A stretch of 12,998 nt of DNA, taken from positions 1-12,998 of the forward strand of contig JAJRUY010000052.1 of assembly GCA_024277555.1 (NCBI GenBank), given 5' to 3'. Position numbers and translations under genes: made by a program. A model generated the notes under the pieces. It did not search any database, was not told the origin of the DNA, and saw only the letters and a list, made by a program, of their open reading frames with translations. Shown piece by piece: positions 1 through 7,694 of the stretch. Source of the DNA: Gammaproteobacteria bacterium. Lineage in GTDB: Bacteria > Pseudomonadota > Gammaproteobacteria > Chromatiales > Chromatiaceae. The stretch's first letter is position 1, and each line of letters starts with the position of its first letter.

Positions 1-530
1 AGATTGGGCTCGTCGGCAGCCAGGAAACAGCAGAATGCATCCGGCAGATCCGCAAGCAGCTGCCTGATGTCCCGATGGTGCTGGACACAGTGCTCGCCTC
101 CGGCGGCGGTCAGGCCATGGGCGCTGTAGAATATCTGAAACCGCTGATTCCACCGAGCACCATCATCACACCCAATCGCCGGGAAGCGCGGGAGCTAAGT
201 GGTGCAAACAGCCGGGATGCCTGCGCCAACAAGCTGCTGCAACTGGGCTGCGGAGCAGTCCTGATTACCGGGGCAGACGAGTCTGCCCAGGGACAGGTCA
301 CCAACAACCTGTACGGCAACGGCAACGGTCGCCACTGGCAGTGGCCAAAGCTGCCAGGTAGCTATCATGGCTCCGGCTGCACCCTGGCCGCCAGCATCGC
401 CGCTTGCCTGGCAAAAGAACAGCCCCTTGCAGATGCGGTCGCACTTGCCCAGGAATACACCTGGAAATCCTTGCAGCATGGCTTCCGGCCCGGCTCCGGC
501 CAGTTCCTTCCGGGAAGGTTTTTGTTGTGA
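1..530 (+). CDS. thiD: Hydroxymethylpyrimidine/phosphomethylpyrimidine kinase, 3' part (ThiD)
   Basis: C-terminal 175 codons of ThiD. The enzyme phosphorylates HMP and then HMP-P to give HMP-PP, the pyrimidine half of thiamine, in the cytosol. The reading frame is open from base 3, so the N-terminus lies upstream of the window and ATG codons near 75 are internal. Visible ThiD signatures are the TPNRREARELSG segment, the VLITGADE strand with the following LY hairpin, and the GSGCT anion-hole and active-site loop at 369-383 followed by LAASIAACLA. It ends with TGA at 528-530, overlapping the GTG start of thiE by 3 bases, so the two are probably translationally coupled. Family assignment is firm; only the missing N-terminus limits it. 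Confidence 0.95.
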   Translation, partial: IGLVGSQETAECIRQIRKQLPDVPMVLDTVLASGGGQAMGAVEYLKPLIPPSTIITPNRREARELSGANSRDACANKLLQLGCGAVLITGADESAQGQVTNNLYGNGNGRHWQWPKLPGSYHGSGCTLAASIAACLAKEQPLADAVALAQEYTWKSLQHGFRPGSGQFLPGRFLL

Positions 531-1144
531 GTCAGTTATCCGGTCTGTATGCGATCACCCTGGAGGGCAGTCATGGTAAGACACTGCTTGCCCAGGCCGA
601 AGCTGCACTTTCCGGCGGCAGCCGTATTCTCCAGTATCGTGACAAATCCAGTGATACGCAACGCCGCCAGGAAGAGGCTCGGGCGCTCCTGGCTCTGTGC
701 CAGCAACACCAGGCCATGCTCATCATCAATGATGACCTTGAGCTATGCCAGCACTGTGATGCCCACGGCGTACATCTCGGGCACGATGACAGCCACCTGG
801 AAGCCGCCCGGAAAAAACTGGGCCGAAACAAGATTATCGGCATTTCCTGCTACAACGATCTGCAACTGGCGCACCATGCAGCCGCCAGTGGCGCAGATTA
901 CCTGGCCTTTGGCGCAATCTATCCATCATCCACCAAACCAGCGGCTGTACATGCCAGCCTGGAGCTGCTGCACCAGGCAAAATCCGAGTTGGATCTGCCA
1001 ATAGTTGCCATCGGTGGAATAACCCCGGAAAATGCACTCCAGGTGATTCAGGCGGGCGCCGACATGGTTGCCATGATTCAGGGGCTGTTCGGCCAGAAAG
1101 ACATTCTCCTTGCCGCCCGGAAAACAACCAGATTATTCAAGTGA
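527..1144 (+). CDS. thiE: Thiamine-phosphate synthase (ThiE)
   Basis: 205-residue TIM-barrel enzyme joining HMP-PP and thiazole phosphate to give thiamine phosphate and pyrophosphate. The usual family length is about 210. Motifs in order: QYRDK (36-40, pyrophosphate binding), NDD (68-70), HGVHLG (80-85), GAIYPSSTK (129-137, phosphate loop) and AIGGIT (161-166). The frame stays open upstream to an ATG at 404, but that would add 41 residues that only overlap thiD. I chose GTG at 527 because it overlaps the thiD stop (GTGA), has a GGGAAGG ribosome site at 512-518 with 8-nt spacing, and puts the LYAIT strand where family members begin. It is followed after 14 nt by hemL. Confidence 0.95.
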   Translation: MSQLSGLYAITLEGSHGKTLLAQAEAALSGGSRILQYRDKSSDTQRRQEEARALLALCQQHQAMLIINDDLELCQHCDAHGVHLGHDDSHLEAARKKLGRNKIIGISCYNDLQLAHHAAASGADYLAFGAIYPSSTKPAAVHASLELLHQAKSELDLPIVAIGGITPENALQVIQAGADMVAMIQGLFGQKDILLAARKTTRLFK

Positions 1145-1158
1145 TTTTGAGGAAACCC

Positions 1159-2442
1159 ATGAGCACATCCCACGAACTGTTCCAGAAAGCACAACAGCAT
1201 ATTCCCGGCGGGGTCAACTCCCCGGTACGCGCCTTCAAGGGTGTGGGCGGCGACCCGGTATTCATTGAAAAAGCCTCCGGCTCCTGTATTTTCGATGCCG
1301 AAGGGAAGCGCTATATCGACTATGTCGGATCCTGGGGATCCATGATTCTCGGCCATGCCCATCCGGAAGTTATTGCCGCGGTAGCTGAAACCATTCCCCT
1401 GGGGCTGTCATTCGGCGCGCCCACGGAGATTGAGATCCGCCTCGCCGACAAGGTTTGCGAGCTGATGCCTTCCATCGAAATGGTGCGCATGGTTTCCTCC
1501 GGCACGGAGGCCACCATGTCCGCCATCCGCCTCGCTCGCGGCTATACCGGACGAGACAAAATTGTCAAGTTCGAAGGCTGCTATCACGGCCATTCCGACT
1601 CCCTGCTGGTCAAGGCCGGTTCCGGTGCATTGACCCTGGGAGAGCCGTCTTCTCCCGGCGTTCCCGCCTGCCTGGCAGAGCAGACCATCACCCTGGACTA
1701 CAACAACATCGAGCAGGTAAGAGAGGCATTTTCCAGCATTGGGGAGCAGGTCGCCTGCATCATCGTCGAGCCGGTAGCCGGCAACATGAACTGCATTCCC
1801 CCAGTTCCCGGGTTTCTCGAAGGACTGCGCCAAATCTGCGACCAGTACGGCACCGTACTGATTTTTGATGAAGTCATGACCGGCTTCCGTGTAAGCCTGG
1901 GCGGGGTACAAGGGCTGTACGGCATTACCCCGGATCTGACCACTCTCGGCAAGGTCATCGGCGGCGGCATGCCCGTGGGCGCCTTCGGCGGCAAACGCGA
2001 GATCATGGAAAAGATCGCCCCCCTGGGGCCGGTTTATCAGGCCGGCACCCTGTCCGGCAACCCGGTCGCCATGGCTGCCGGACTGAAAACCCTGGAACTG
2101 ATTTCCAAACCCGGATTCTTCGACCGGCTGGGACAGAAAACCGAGAAGCTCATTACTGGCCTGGTGGCGACAGCCAATGCCGCCGACGTTGCAGTAGCGG
2201 AGAACCATGTGGGCGGTATGTTTGGCCTGTTCTTCACCGGGGCAGATAAAGTCACCGACTTTGCCGGCTCCATGGCCTGCAACCAGGAACAGTTCAAACA
2301 GTTCTTCCATGCCATGCTGGATGAAGGTATCTACCTGGCGCCTTCCGCCTTTGAAGCAGGATTTGTTTCTGCAGCGCATTCCGACGAAGACCTGGACGCC
2401 ACCTGGCAAGCCGCAGGCAGGGCTTTCGCCGCCATCAAATAA
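1159..2442 (+). CDS. hemL: Glutamate-1-semialdehyde 2,1-aminomutase (HemL)
   Basis: PLP enzyme converting glutamate-1-semialdehyde to 5-aminolevulinate, the C5 route to haem and other tetrapyrroles. It has 427 residues against 426 in E. coli and aligns end to end: IPGGVNSPVRAF (15-26), DYVGSWG (54-60), GLSFGAPTE (82-90), SSGTEATMSAIRLARG (113-128), CYHGH (141-145), DEVMTGFR (237-244) and the PLP lysine K265 in LGKVIGGGMPVGAFGG. The frame is open to a GTG at 1141 that overlaps the thiE stop, but ATG 1159 has a GAGGAAA site at 1149-1155 and gives the family N-terminus. The stop TAA at 2440-2442 is inside the target duplication of the mobile element that follows. The thiD-thiE-hemL order is common in gammaproteobacteria. 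Confidence 0.97.
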   Translation: MSTSHELFQKAQQHIPGGVNSPVRAFKGVGGDPVFIEKASGSCIFDAEGKRYIDYVGSWGSMILGHAHPEVIAAVAETIPLGLSFGAPTEIEIRLADKVCELMPSIEMVRMVSSGTEATMSAIRLARGYTGRDKIVKFEGCYHGHSDSLLVKAGSGALTLGEPSSPGVPACLAEQTITLDYNNIEQVREAFSSIGEQVACIIVEPVAGNMNCIPPVPGFLEGLRQICDQYGTVLIFDEVMTGFRVSLGGVQGLYGITPDLTTLGKVIGGGMPVGAFGGKREIMEKIAPLGPVYQAGTLSGNPVAMAAGLKTLELISKPGFFDRLGQKTEKLITGLVATANAADVAVAENHVGGMFGLFFTGADKVTDFAGSMACNQEQFKQFFHAMLDEGIYLAPSAFEAGFVSAAHSDEDLDATWQAAGRAFAAIK

Positions 2443-2443
2443 G

Positions 2444-2602
2444 GGAATATCTGATCAAGTCGTGAACTCGTATCTTGCGCCCATAACGTCCAGCTTCTTC
2501 GTTGCAAATTTTCGCAATAGCTTGCTATTACGTGCAATTTGCGCCTTGAATCTAGGCATTCTGAATCGCAATCTACTTCGTCCAGACTTGATCAGAAGTT
2601 CC
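2444..2602. mobile_element. 159-bp IS5-like miniature element between hemL and the DedA gene
   Basis: Seen: the ends are inverted repeats, GGAATATCTGATCAAGTC (2444-2461) and GACTTGATCAGAAGTTCC (2585-2602). They match at GGAA and at CTGATCAAGTC and differ only in the three bases between. TAAG flanks both sides (2440-2443 and 2603-2606), as expected of a 4-bp target duplication. The middle folds into an imperfect hairpin centred on AATAGCTTGCTATT, with arms at 2504-2521 and 2524-2542. There is no reading frame for a transposase. Inference: a non-autonomous MITE moved by an IS5-group transposase, since IS5 ends start GGAA..T..GA..AAG and IS5 makes 4-bp duplications. It could also act as a hairpin in the hemL-DedA transcript. 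A related end lies at 9432-9449. Confidence 0.8.
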
Positions 2603-2617
2603 TAAGGCTGACTGACC

Positions 2618-4573
2618 TTGGCTGAAAGCTTCCAGCAACTCCTGGAATGGATAACCGCCAATCCACACTGGGCCGGGTTTATCGTTTTCAGCATGGCGTT
2701 TGCCGAGTCCCTGGCGGTAGTGGGAATGGTGGTGCCGGGTGTTGCGGTGATGTTCGCCATAGGCGCACTCATCGGCGCCGGGGCACTGGATTTTCAGAGC
2801 ATGGTCATATGGTCGGTACTGGGTGCCGTGACGGGAGACAGCCTGAGTTTCTGGCTGGGCAAAAAATACCAGCGCCAGTTGACCGGCCTGTGGCCGTTTA
2901 ACAGGCATCCGTCGATACTGGAAAGAGGCATCAGCTTCTTCCAGCGCTACGGTGGAAAGAGCGTGGCCATCGGACGTTTTTTCGGGCCGGTGCGGGCGAT
3001 CATTCCCCTGGTTGCCGGCATGATGAACATGCCGACGGGGAGCTTCCTGTTCGCCAATGTGCTTTCGGCACTGGTCTGGGCGCCTGCCTATCTGCTCCCC
3101 GGCATGGCTTTCGGCGCGTCCATGGAACTGGCTTCGGAAGTGGCCATGCGTCTGGTGATCCTGCTGGTGGCGCTGGTCGCCAGCCTGTGGTTCCTGGGCT
3201 GGCTTTCCCATCGTTTGTTCGTCCTGATCCAGCCACATAGCAAGTTGCTGCTGCAAAAGGTATTGCACTTCGGCGAGAAACACCCCCGGCTGCAGCGAAT
3301 CGCTCTGGCGCTGGGCGATCCCGGTCATCCGGAATCAGCCGGACTGGCCATGCTGGCGGGATTGCTGGTATTGAGCAGCATCATACTCGTTGTCATTGCC
3401 CTGTTGCCGCAATCACCTCTGCTGATTGCCGACAGCGCCCTGCATCTGGGTTTGAACGAACTGAGCAACCCCGCAGGCGACCGGATCATGCTGGGACTTT
3501 CCGCCCTGGCAGGAAGCAGCACCACCCTGACCATGCTTGTCGTAGTTTCCCTGGTGCTGGGGATTTCCGGACTCCGGCTCTCCACTCATCACTGGCTGGC
3601 CGGTGCTGGCAGTGTGTGGCTGTTAAGCATTGTGCTGGAAGTACTCATACGCCAGTCACCAGCGCTGATCTCTGCCATCCCGGATGTTTATGTACTCAGA
3701 GCAACCGTATTTTTTTCCCTTGGTGCAGTATTGGTGGCAACACCTGTCGCTTACGCAAAACGCTGGAGAATCTATTCCGCAGCAACCCTGTTGGTGGTGA
3801 TGGTGGCATTTGCCCAGCTGTATCTGGGATCGACGCTGATGGCAGTACTGCATGCCCTTGGCGGAGGAATTATCTGGAGTACGGCAGTGGGCATGGCCTA
3901 TCGCACCCATGGCTCAGGAAACATTGTTCGCAGACAAGCGCTGGCCATAGGCATCAGCATGCTGTTGCTGGCGCTTGCCTCGGCAGTCAGCGTTCCGCCC
4001 CCGCCCCCCGCGCCAGGTATGTTGCAAGTCCAGGGCAGCATGACGCTGGAACAATGGCGGCAGGACGGCTGGCGGAAACTGCCACGCTACCGGGATGACG
4101 TGCTGAACAAAAAGAACCACCCCCTGAATCTGCAGCTGACAGGCTCCCTGAACGCCTTTGCCGACAAGCTGAGGCAACAGGGCTGGCAGCCTGCCACGAC
4201 AGCGACAGGGCTGGCAAGGCTGGAATTACTGGCAGCAACTGATAACCTGGAACAACTTCCACTACTTCCGCATAGCCATGCCGGAAAAATGTCGTTTCGC
4301 GTACTTAACAAGCCCGATTCCAATCAACGCCAGGTGATCTATCTTTGGCCAAGCCGGTATATCATCGAAGAAACCGGACAACCTATATGGCTGGGAGAAG
4401 TTACCACCCAGCAGAAAAGACAATGGCTGGGATTGCTGTCTTATCCGGTCAGCACCAGTGACAAGCAATCCGCCCTGGAAGTGTTGAAACAGGATGCCGA
4501 TCACGCAGCCCTGGACTACCGCATGGTATATGACGGGCAATTGATGCTGTTGCAGGCCGGCACTCCTGAATGA
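2618..4573 (+). CDS. DedA-family / degenerate PAP2 / LssY_C fusion membrane protein
   Basis: 651 residues in three parts. Residues 1-205 are a DedA (SNARE-associated) domain with AESLAVVGMVVPG (29-41) and RFFGPVRAIIPLVAG (120-134); DedA proteins are inner-membrane lipid-transport or scramblase-type proteins. Residues 245-430 are a multi-helix region where PAP2 phosphatases sit in such fusions. LYLG (401-404) and GGG (415-417) survive, but the catalytic PSGH, SR-H and D positions appear to read YVLR (358-361), AQ (399-400), T406 and A/V (409-410). After a proline run (460-466), residues 470-645 look like LssY_C, with LPLLPHSHAGKMSF and IYLWPSRY. Start: TTG 2618 follows an in-frame TGA at 2609-2611 and an AAGG at 2604-2607. 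The next start, Met26, would cut the first helix. Domain order is well supported; exact function is unknown. Confidence 0.85.
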   Translation: MAESFQQLLEWITANPHWAGFIVFSMAFAESLAVVGMVVPGVAVMFAIGALIGAGALDFQSMVIWSVLGAVTGDSLSFWLGKKYQRQLTGLWPFNRHPSILERGISFFQRYGGKSVAIGRFFGPVRAIIPLVAGMMNMPTGSFLFANVLSALVWAPAYLLPGMAFGASMELASEVAMRLVILLVALVASLWFLGWLSHRLFVLIQPHSKLLLQKVLHFGEKHPRLQRIALALGDPGHPESAGLAMLAGLLVLSSIILVVIALLPQSPLLIADSALHLGLNELSNPAGDRIMLGLSALAGSSTTLTMLVVVSLVLGISGLRLSTHHWLAGAGSVWLLSIVLEVLIRQSPALISAIPDVYVLRATVFFSLGAVLVATPVAYAKRWRIYSAATLLVVMVAFAQLYLGSTLMAVLHALGGGIIWSTAVGMAYRTHGSGNIVRRQALAIGISMLLLALASAVSVPPPPPAPGMLQVQGSMTLEQWRQDGWRKLPRYRDDVLNKKNHPLNLQLTGSLNAFADKLRQQGWQPATTATGLARLELLAATDNLEQLPLLPHSHAGKMSFRVLNKPDSNQRQVIYLWPSRYIIEETGQPIWLGEVTTQQKRQWLGLLSYPVSTSDKQSALEVLKQDADHAALDYRMVYDGQLMLLQAGTPE

Positions 4574-4656
4574 GACCACGGCCTTCACATTTTTTGACAT
4601 CGGCGGGTGGCTGCCGGGAAAGCATACTGTAATATAGGGGCTTGAATTCATGGTTT

Positions 4657-4690
4657 ATTAACCCGGCAACCAGAGACACTGCGGGTTAAT
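4657..4690. repeat. 9-bp perfect inverted repeat ahead of the receiver-domain gene
   Basis: ATTAACCCG (4657-4665) and CGGGTTAAT (4682-4690) pair perfectly around a 16-nt spacer, 20 to 53 nt upstream of the ATG at 4710. It could be an operator or a 5'-UTR hairpin. The right arm, TGCGGGTTAA at 4680-4689, is identical to the last 10 bases of the TTAA-ended element found twice further on, so a deletion remnant of that element is another reading. A TTGACA hexamer at 4594-4599 is present, but no -10 at a normal distance was found. Confidence 0.45.
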
Positions 4691-4709
4691 TGTCATCACG
4701 GAGATAATA

Positions 4710-5648
4710 ATGAAGGTACTACTGGTTGACGATTCCAAAGCGGCGCGCTTCGCCATGGGCAAACTGCTCAAGGATCAGGGGCTGGAAGTGGAAATGGCAG
4801 CTTCCGGGGAAGAGGCGCTGGACAAGATCGCCACTGAGGACATTGACATCGTATTTATGGATCAGTCCATGCCCGGCATGGGGGGCATCGCCGCCACCAC
4901 CGCCATTACCAGCAATGAAAAAACCGCCCATATTCCGGTAGTACTCTGTACCGGCAACGAAGGCAGCAAGCTGGAGCAAATGGCAGAAGAGGCCGGCGCC
5001 ATCGGCGTGCTGACCAAGCCCCCCAAGGAAGACAAACTGAAAGCCGTACTCGCGACCATCAACGTGGAAACGGTCAGCGAAGAAATGCCGGAAGAAAAGA
5101 TGGAAGAAACGGTCGCAGCACCGGCAATCGATATGGACGCCATCATGTCGGAAGTAGGCGCATTGCTTGGATCCGTACGCGAGCGTGTCTCCGGCATCGA
5201 AAAGAGCGTGGAACAAAAAATCACCGAACTGGCAAAGCATGGTGAAGAGAAGCTGCAACCACTGCAGGACTCCCTGAAAAAGATGGACAAGCGCATCGCC
5301 TCCCGCATCAAGGAGCAATTGTCCATGGATGCCGGCAACACCCGGATTCAACTCGAGGCCTTGCGTCAACAGGTCGAAACTGCTCTGGAAGACATGAAAG
5401 AGCTGGAAGGGAAACTGCGGGAAGATGTTGTCAGCCAGGCAAATTCCAGGATGGAAGCCATCATCGAAGACCGCCTGACCGGACTGAAGGACAGCATCAG
5501 CAAGATCGAGGAAGAAACCGATGCCCGGCTGCAACAAATGCAGACAAAGCTTTCCGGCATCCAGGGCAGCCTGCTGGGCAAGGCTGCATTAATCGCCATT
5601 CTCGCTGCAGGAGCCGCTTTTGGCGCGGCATACTACTTACTCAAGTAA
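4710..5648 (+). CDS. Receiver domain - coiled coil - C-terminal membrane anchor protein
   Basis: 312 residues. Residues 1-119 form a response-regulator receiver domain with all key residues: acidic pair D7/D8, phospho-acceptor D51 in FMDQSMPGMGG, T81 in LCTGNEG and K103 in LTKPPKE. Residues 120-145 are an acidic linker (EEMPEEKMEE). Residues 146-288 are a charged, heptad-like helix rich in E, K, Q and L, probably a long coiled coil. Residues 289-311 (LLGKAALIAILAAGAAFGAAYYLLK) are one hydrophobic helix at the very end, as in tail-anchored proteins. There is no DNA-binding, GGDEF, EAL or kinase output. ATG has a CGGAG site at 4699-4703 with 6-nt spacing. No histidine kinase is adjacent, so it is an orphan. 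Output is presumably by protein contact at the membrane; the partner is unknown. The stop lies 6 nt from the convergent ubiX stop. Confidence 0.85.
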   Translation: MKVLLVDDSKAARFAMGKLLKDQGLEVEMAASGEEALDKIATEDIDIVFMDQSMPGMGGIAATTAITSNEKTAHIPVVLCTGNEGSKLEQMAEEAGAIGVLTKPPKEDKLKAVLATINVETVSEEMPEEKMEETVAAPAIDMDAIMSEVGALLGSVRERVSGIEKSVEQKITELAKHGEEKLQPLQDSLKKMDKRIASRIKEQLSMDAGNTRIQLEALRQQVETALEDMKELEGKLREDVVSQANSRMEAIIEDRLTGLKDSISKIEEETDARLQQMQTKLSGIQGSLLGKAALIAILAAGAAFGAAYYLLK

Positions 5649-5654
5649 ACAGCA

Positions 5655-6269
5655 TCAGGATCTGTCTGCTCCCCAGCGGGGCAGCAGATTGTGGCTAACC
5701 TGCAAATGGTCAAGAATCCTGGCCACCATGAAATCCACCAGGTCACCTACAGACTCCGGCTGATGGTAAAAACCGGGATTGGCAGGCATGATCACAGCGC
5801 CTGCCTGGGTAACGGCCAACATGTTTTGCAGATGGATAGCGGAAAAAGGGGTTTCCCGCACCACCAGAATCAATTGACGCCGCTCCTTGAGCATCACATC
5901 CGCCACCCGGTCGATAAGATCATCGCTGATGCCATGGGCAATGGCCGCCAGCGTACCAGTCGTACAGGGGCATACCACCAGCGCCTGGGGCGGATTGGAG
6001 CCGCTCGCCACCGGTGCCGTCCACTGCTGGCGGCCGAATACACGCAGTTGCCCCGGAGCTGCGTGAAAGTGCTCTGTCAGCTGCAACTGGGCCTGTTCCA
6101 CCGCAGCGGGAAGCCGCAGATCCAGCTCCATTGCCGCCACCACCTGCGCCGCCTGGGAATATAACAGCTGCACTTCCCGCCCGGCCTGCAACAGGCAATC
6201 GATAAGACGCATGCCATAGGCGATGCCAGAGGCTCCGGTCAGAGCCACTGCAACGGGTTGATCGCTCAT
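5655..6269 (-). CDS. ubiX: Flavin prenyltransferase UbiX
   Basis: 204 residues. UbiX prenylates FMN with dimethylallyl phosphate to make the cofactor of UbiD, which decarboxylates the ubiquinone precursor 4-hydroxy-3-polyprenylbenzoate. Motifs: TGASG (11-15, FMN phosphate), ASGS (88-91), CPCTTGTLAAIAHG (100-113), RVADVMLKERR (121-131), VRETPFSAIHLQNM (137-150) and MPANPGFYHQPES (161-173). The frame is open upstream for 47 more codons to 6410, but these overlap mpl and do not look like UbiX. ATG 6267-6269 gives the family N-terminus, and its ATGA overlaps the mpl stop, so translation is probably coupled. A GC-rich hairpin, CTGCTCCCC / GGGGCAGCAG at 5667-5687, lies inside its 3' end and might also stop transcription from the facing receiver gene. 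Confidence 0.95.
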   Translation of the reverse strand: MSDQPVAVALTGASGIAYGMRLIDCLLQAGREVQLLYSQAAQVVAAMELDLRLPAAVEQAQLQLTEHFHAAPGQLRVFGRQQWTAPVASGSNPPQALVVCPCTTGTLAAIAHGISDDLIDRVADVMLKERRQLILVVRETPFSAIHLQNMLAVTQAGAVIMPANPGFYHQPESVGDLVDFMVARILDHLQVSHNLLPRWGADRS

Positions 6270-7630
6270 TGTCTGCTCTCCAGTTCCTGCAGTATGCGTG
6301 CGTGAATATTTTCGAAGCCGCCGTTGCTCATCACCAGAATCGTATCTCCTGAACTGGCACTGGCTTTCAATACCGACAGTATCTCTTGTGTAGAACCCAG
6401 CACCTTGCATTTGTTGCCCAGAGAAGCCATGACCTGTTCGGCATTCCAGCCCAGGGAAGGCGGCGCAAACAGCAGCACCTCATCTGCCCGGGCGAGGGAT
6501 GCGGGAAGGGAATCGGCATGAATGCCCATGCGCATGGTATTGGATCGCGGCTCCAGCACCGCCACGATGCGTCCCTCTCCCACCTGGGCGCGCAGTCCTG
6601 CCAGGGTGGTTTCAATGGCCGTGGGATGATGGGCAAAATCATCATAGACCTCAATACCGGCTACAGTGCCGCGCAGTTCCATGCGCCTCTTTACATTTTT
6701 GAACAGACCCAGGGCATCTATACCGACATGAACAGGCACGCCGACATGGCGGGCCGCTGCAATGGCAGCCAGCGCATTGCTGACATTATGCACTCCCGAC
6801 AATGACCAGCTCACCCGCCCGGCATTCACGCCCTCGCAGATCACATCAAAGGAGCTGCCGTCTGCAGACAAAATTTCCGCCTGCCATGCACATTCCTGTT
6901 GCGTGGAGAAATATTCCACCCTCGTCCAGCAGCCCATTTCCAGCACCGTATCCAGATTGCCGTCCCCCCGGGCAGAGACGATCAGGCCCGAGGCCGGCAC
7001 CGTGCGCAGCAAATGATGAAACTGGCGCTGGATCTGCGCCAGATCATCAAAAATATCCGCATGATCGAACTCCAGGTTGTTCAGCACCAGGGTACGGGGG
7101 CGGTAGTGTACGAACTTGCTGCGCTTGTCGAAGAAGGCAGTATCATATTCGTCTGCTTCAATGACGAAAAAAGGTGTGCTGCCCAGACGTGCCGAATGGC
7201 CGAAATTTTGCGGCACCCCCCCAATGAGAAAGCCAGGCTCCAATCCGGCGTATTGCAAAATCCAGGCAAGCATGGAAGCCGTGGTGGTCTTGCCATGGGT
7301 ACCGGCGACCGCCAGCACCCAGTGCTCCTGCAGCACATGTTCCGCCAGCCATTGTGGGCCGGAGGTATAAGGCAGGCCCTGATCCAGCATGTATTCCACC
7401 GCAGCATTGCCCCGCGACAGGGCATTGCCGACCACCACCATGTCCGGTGCCGGCTGCAAGTGGCTGGCGTCCCAGCCCTGCATCAGCTCAATGCCTGCCT
7501 CTTCCAGCTGGGTACTCATGGGCGGATACACCCCCGCATCAGAGCCCGTAACCCGGTGCCCCAATGCAGCGGCAATCTGTGCGATCCCACCCATGAAGGT
7601 GCCGCAGATACCCAGTATATGTATGTGCAT
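6266..7630 (-). CDS. mpl: UDP-N-acetylmuramate:L-alanyl-gamma-D-glutamyl-meso-diaminopimelate ligase (Mpl)
   Basis: 454 residues (457 in E. coli). Mpl reattaches the tripeptide released by murein turnover to UDP-MurNAc, bypassing MurC, MurD and MurE in cell-wall recycling. It begins with the nucleotide-fold IHILGICGTFMGG (3-15), then GSDAGVYPPMS (29-39) and the ATP loop GTHGKTTT (110-117). The family stretches EADEYDTAFFDKRSKF, LNNLEFDHADIFDD, YDDFAHHPTAI, LEPRSNTMRMG and ILVMSNGGF follow. I start it at ATG 7630, which fits the family; ATG 7636, two codons earlier, is equally possible, and no strong ribosome site separates them. Longer starts up to 7801 run into rnd on the other strand. It shares a 64-bp divergent spacer with rnd and overlaps ubiX by 4 bases. 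Confidence 0.95.
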   Translation of the reverse strand: MHIHILGICGTFMGGIAQIAAALGHRVTGSDAGVYPPMSTQLEEAGIELMQGWDASHLQPAPDMVVVGNALSRGNAAVEYMLDQGLPYTSGPQWLAEHVLQEHWVLAVAGTHGKTTTASMLAWILQYAGLEPGFLIGGVPQNFGHSARLGSTPFFVIEADEYDTAFFDKRSKFVHYRPRTLVLNNLEFDHADIFDDLAQIQRQFHHLLRTVPASGLIVSARGDGNLDTVLEMGCWTRVEYFSTQQECAWQAEILSADGSSFDVICEGVNAGRVSWSLSGVHNVSNALAAIAAARHVGVPVHVGIDALGLFKNVKRRMELRGTVAGIEVYDDFAHHPTAIETTLAGLRAQVGEGRIVAVLEPRSNTMRMGIHADSLPASLARADEVLLFAPPSLGWNAEQVMASLGNKCKVLGSTQEILSVLKASASSGDTILVMSNGGFENIHARILQELESRQ

Positions 7631-7635
7631 AATCA

Positions 7636-7664
7636 TCGTTGCTTGCTGACAATACAGGTATGAT
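7636..7664 (+). promoter_or_regulatory. Candidate promoter for rnd
   Basis: TATGAT at 7659-7664 is a good -10 hexamer 30 nt upstream of the rnd ATG. The hexamer 17 nt before it (TCGTTG, 7636-7641) is a poor -35, so this rests mainly on the -10. The 64-bp gap must also hold the divergent mpl promoter, unless that lies inside rnd. Confidence 0.3.
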
Positions 7665-7694
7665 AACCCATCCCCCTTCCAGAACAGATTCATC

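Noticed and set aside
404..526. An upstream extension of thiE to the ATG at 404
   Set aside because: It only reads thiD in another frame; GTG 527 has a ribosome site and the family N-terminus.
1408..2409. A long open frame (333 codons) on the minus strand opposite hemL
   Set aside because: It is the shadow of a high-GC, strongly conserved hemL and has no recognisable protein features.
4608..4623. A sigma-54-like GG...GC pair upstream of the receiver gene
   Set aside because: The spacing between GG and GC is 11 rather than 10 nt and the flanking consensus bases are missing.
4719..5537. A 272-codon minus-strand frame opposite the receiver-domain gene
   Set aside because: Phe, His and Gly-rich low-quality translation, the mirror of charged coiled-coil codons; not a gene.
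6899..7663. A 254-codon plus-strand frame opposite mpl
   Set aside because: It is antisense to a fully conserved mpl and has no family features.
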